NCBI GenBank assembly: GCA_938004815.1
Contig: CALKVR010000446.1
Location: forward strand, 1 to 7,142
Origin: an uncultured Polyangiaceae bacterium
GTDB lineage: Bacteria; Myxococcota_A; Polyangia; Polyangiales; Polyangiaceae
Length of the DNA stretch: 7,142 bases
Direction: 5' to 3'
Shown here: positions 5,963 through 7,142 of the stretch, one piece after another
How the letters are laid out: each line of letters starts with the position of its first letter
Position numbering within the stretch: the stretch's first letter is position 1
Notes under the pieces: generated by a model
Database searches by the model: none
What the model was told of the DNA's origin: nothing
What the model saw: the letters and a program-made list of their open reading frames with translations, nothing else
Position numbers and translations under genes: made by a program

Positions 5963-6994
5963 ATGAACCGCCCCCTCCTTGTCCTCGGCATCGGCTCGCT
6001 CTTGTCTTCTCTCGCCGCATGCGGCGACGACGCCGGCTCCGGCGGCTCGGACACGACGTCGACGTCCACCTCGAACGCCTCGAGCTCGGGGTCGAACGCG
6101 AGCTCCCAGCAGAGCAGCAGCGGCTCGAGCCAGGGTGGCAACAACCCCGGCGGCGGCGGTGGCGGCGGCGGCATGCCCGATTGCAGCAACCTGCCGACGG
6201 CCGAGGTCACGCCCGTCCTCGAGACCGATCTCTTCTCGGGGAGCGAGGACATCGGCTTCGACGGCGCCGGAAACATCGTGGGCAAGTCCGGCAACGAGAT
6301 CATCGCGGTCGACGCGTCCGACGTCTCGACGCCCGTCGCCAACCTCTCGGGTCAGGCCTACGGCCTGCGGTACGGCATCACCGGCGATCTCTTCGTCGCG
6401 CGGCCGAACCTCGGGACCATCGTGCGCATCGCCGGCGACGGGACGGTCACCGACTTCGCGACCGGTCTCAGCGGCCCCAACGGTGTGTACCCTGATCTCG
6501 ATGGCAACGTGTGGGTCACCGAGTTCGGCGGCGGCAACGTGCTCAAGCTCGACGCCATGGGCATGTCGACCGAGATCGCGACCGGGCAAAACTCCCCCAA
6601 CGGCGTGGTGTACGACCCCACGCGCGACGTCGTCTTCTTCACCCAATACGGCCCGGGCAAGATCATGCGCGTGGGCGCCGACGGCGCCGGCATGCCGGTC
6701 GAGGTGATCGACATCCCGAACGCCGCCCTCGATGGCCTGGCGATGGACGTCTGCGGCAACGTGTACGCGGTCGACAACGGCATGAATCGGCTGTTCCGCG
6801 TCGATCTCGACGCCGCGGGCGACAGCACGGGCGCCGAGGTGCTCTTGGCCACGTTCCCGAGCAACGTGGCCAACGCTCAGTTTGGCAGCGGGGCGGGGTG
6901 GGAGCCGACCTCGATGTACGCGGCGGGCAACCCCGGCGACGTCTACTCGGTCCCGGTCGGGGTCGCCGGCGCCCCCGTCCCGACCGTGCCTTGA
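5963..6994 (+). CDS. SMP-30/NHL-like beta-propeller lipoprotein
   Basis: This is a 343-residue predicted lipoprotein. The signal sequence ends in a good lipobox (L17-A-A-C20). Residues 21-70 are a Ser/Thr/Gly tether with eight consecutive glycines (63-70). Residues about 78-335 form repeated blades of the type G-x-N/D-G-(x)-V-Y/W-V-(x)n-R/K-V/L-D, for example GPNGVYPDLDGNVWVTEF (171-188), SPNGVVYDP (211-219) and LDGLAMDVCGNVYAVD (256-271). This is the look of the SMP-30/gluconolactonase/NHL-like propellers. In SMP-30 a metal is held by Glu, Asn and Asp; plausible equivalents are E95, N213 (or N173) and D257, so a lactonase-type activity is possible, but pure ligand binding is equally likely. 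C74 and C264 could form a disulfide. The gene is separated from the kinase cluster by its own promoter-like element and need not be functionally linked. The fold is fairly sure; the substrate is unknown. Confidence 0.88.
   Translation: MNRPLLVLGIGSLLSSLAACGDDAGSGGSDTTSTSTSNASSSGSNASSQQSSSGSSQGGNNPGGGGGGGGMPDCSNLPTAEVTPVLETDLFSGSEDIGFDGAGNIVGKSGNEIIAVDASDVSTPVANLSGQAYGLRYGITGDLFVARPNLGTIVRIAGDGTVTDFATGLSGPNGVYPDLDGNVWVTEFGGGNVLKLDAMGMSTEIATGQNSPNGVVYDPTRDVVFFTQYGPGKIMRVGADGAGMPVEVIDIPNAALDGLAMDVCGNVYAVDNGMNRLFRVDLDAAGDSTGAEVLLATFPSNVANAQFGSGAGWEPTSMYAAGNPGDVYSVPVGVAGAPVPTVP
6149..6172 (+). repeat. GGC trinucleotide run encoding polyglycine
   Basis: Eight in-frame glycine codons (seven GGC and one GGT) lie in the lipoprotein tether. 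Gain or loss of whole units would only change tether length. A comparable CCG-rich run at about 1781-1797 encodes the Gly linker of the minus-strand MYXO-CTERM protein. Confidence 0.8.
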
Positions 6995-7002
6995 GCGCGA
7001 AC

Positions 7003-7032
7003 TTTTCCCCACGGGCGCGGCTCGGCTAGCCT
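7003..7032 (+). promoter_or_regulatory. Promoter-like element before the right edge
   Basis: TAGCCT (7027-7032) fits TAnnnT and lies 7 bases before a GTG at 7040, the same geometry as the elements before 2971 and 5963. A possible weak -35, TTTTCC (7003-7008), is spaced 18 bases upstream. The 45 bases between the propeller lipoprotein stop and this GTG hold no terminator hairpin. Confidence 0.4.
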
Positions 7033-7039
7033 CCCGAAG

Positions 7040-7142
7040 GTGCCGACGCTGCCACGCTCCACTATGTCGATGACCGGCTGGCCGCCATCTCACCCCCCCG
7101 GCCCCCCTCGCGCGGCGAGGGGGGTGCGGAGCATCTCGGGGC
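7040..7142 (+). CDS. Possible start of a gene cut by the window
   Basis: A frame starting at GTG 7040 stays open for 34 codons to the window end, with in-frame ATGs at 7064 and 7070 as alternative starts. Its support is the promoter-like TAGCCT 7 bases upstream, giving a leaderless start. The encoded N-terminus is Pro/Arg/Gly-rich, has no signal peptide, and matches nothing I recognise. A strong hairpin at 7102-7124 lies inside it, which would be unusual for a coding region. A minus-strand gene entering from the right and stopping at the TAG complementary to 7062-7064 is an alternative reading. Confidence 0.25.
   Translation, partial: MPTLPRSTMSMTGWPPSHPPGPPRAARGVRSISG
7102..7124. other. Perfect 10-bp GC-rich hairpin
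   Basis: CCCCCCTCGC (7102-7111) and GCGAGGGGGG (7115-7124) are exact reverse complements with a 3-base GCG loop. A further G-T wobble pair (7101 with 7125) can extend the stem. No T-tract follows on either strand, so it is not a textbook intrinsic terminator, but its stability suggests a role in terminating or attenuating transcription. A preceding run of seven C (7093-7099) could compete for the G-tract. Confidence 0.5.

Noticed and set aside
5810..7093. Long minus-strand frame of 427 codons antisense to the propeller lipoprotein
   Set aside because: Arg/His/Val/Asp-rich composition with no signal or domain; it is antisense to a clear lipoprotein gene.
1..7142. CRISPR arrays, tRNA or rRNA genes, insertion sequences, or defence or phage genes
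   Set aside because: No regularly spaced direct repeats, cloverleaf candidates, terminal repeats or transposase-like proteins were seen by eye. The low-complexity repeats present are protein linkers.

Overview
This window looks like a chromosomal segment from a high-GC member of the Myxococcota, most likely class Polyangia (Sorangium/Polyangium-like). This is inferred from protein style and was not searched. The clues are strong G/C preference at third codon positions, a secreted protein ending in a MYXO-CTERM-type sorting tail, lipoproteins with long Ser/Thr/Gly linkers after the lipidated cysteine, and a transmembrane Hanks-type kinase with an HRDVSPxN catalytic loop and a Cys-containing C-terminal tail. 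Almost every product is predicted to be exported or membrane-anchored. I see no tRNA, rRNA, CRISPR array, transposase or phage gene.

Layout. Positions 1-117 hold no gene I can support firmly. A VWA-domain lipoprotein (118-1569, +) faces a secreted MYXO-CTERM protein (1588-2841, -). Their TGA stop codons sit in the two arms of one small inverted repeat. A divergent intergenic region (2842-2970) holds a perfect 6-4-6 palindrome and a -10-like element. A compact plus-strand cluster follows: a cysteine-rich lipoprotein (2971-3576), a transmembrane Ser/Thr protein kinase (3581-5110) and a PEGA-like membrane protein (5107-5916). The first two genes are 4 bases apart, and the last two overlap as ATGA with a strong Shine-Dalgarno sequence inside the kinase tail. 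After 46 bases comes a lipoprotein with an SMP-30/NHL-like beta-propeller (5963-6994), apparently with its own leaderless promoter. The right edge carries a promoter-like element, a possible truncated gene from GTG 7040, and a very stable 10-bp hairpin.

How the genes may work together. The 2971-5916 cluster reads as one envelope signalling unit: a surface lipoprotein with about 26 cysteines, a kinase with a cytoplasmic catalytic domain and an exported tail carrying two cysteines, and a two-helix membrane protein with a four-Cys N-terminal domain and a PEGA-like fold. That they act as one sensor is inference. Two neighbouring proteins, the VWA protein and the MYXO-CTERM protein, appear to lack one metal-binding residue of their hallmark motif (W94 in the MIDAS; Leu for the first His of HExxH). 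Each change is one base from the expected codon, so each is either a real loss of metal binding or a sequence error.
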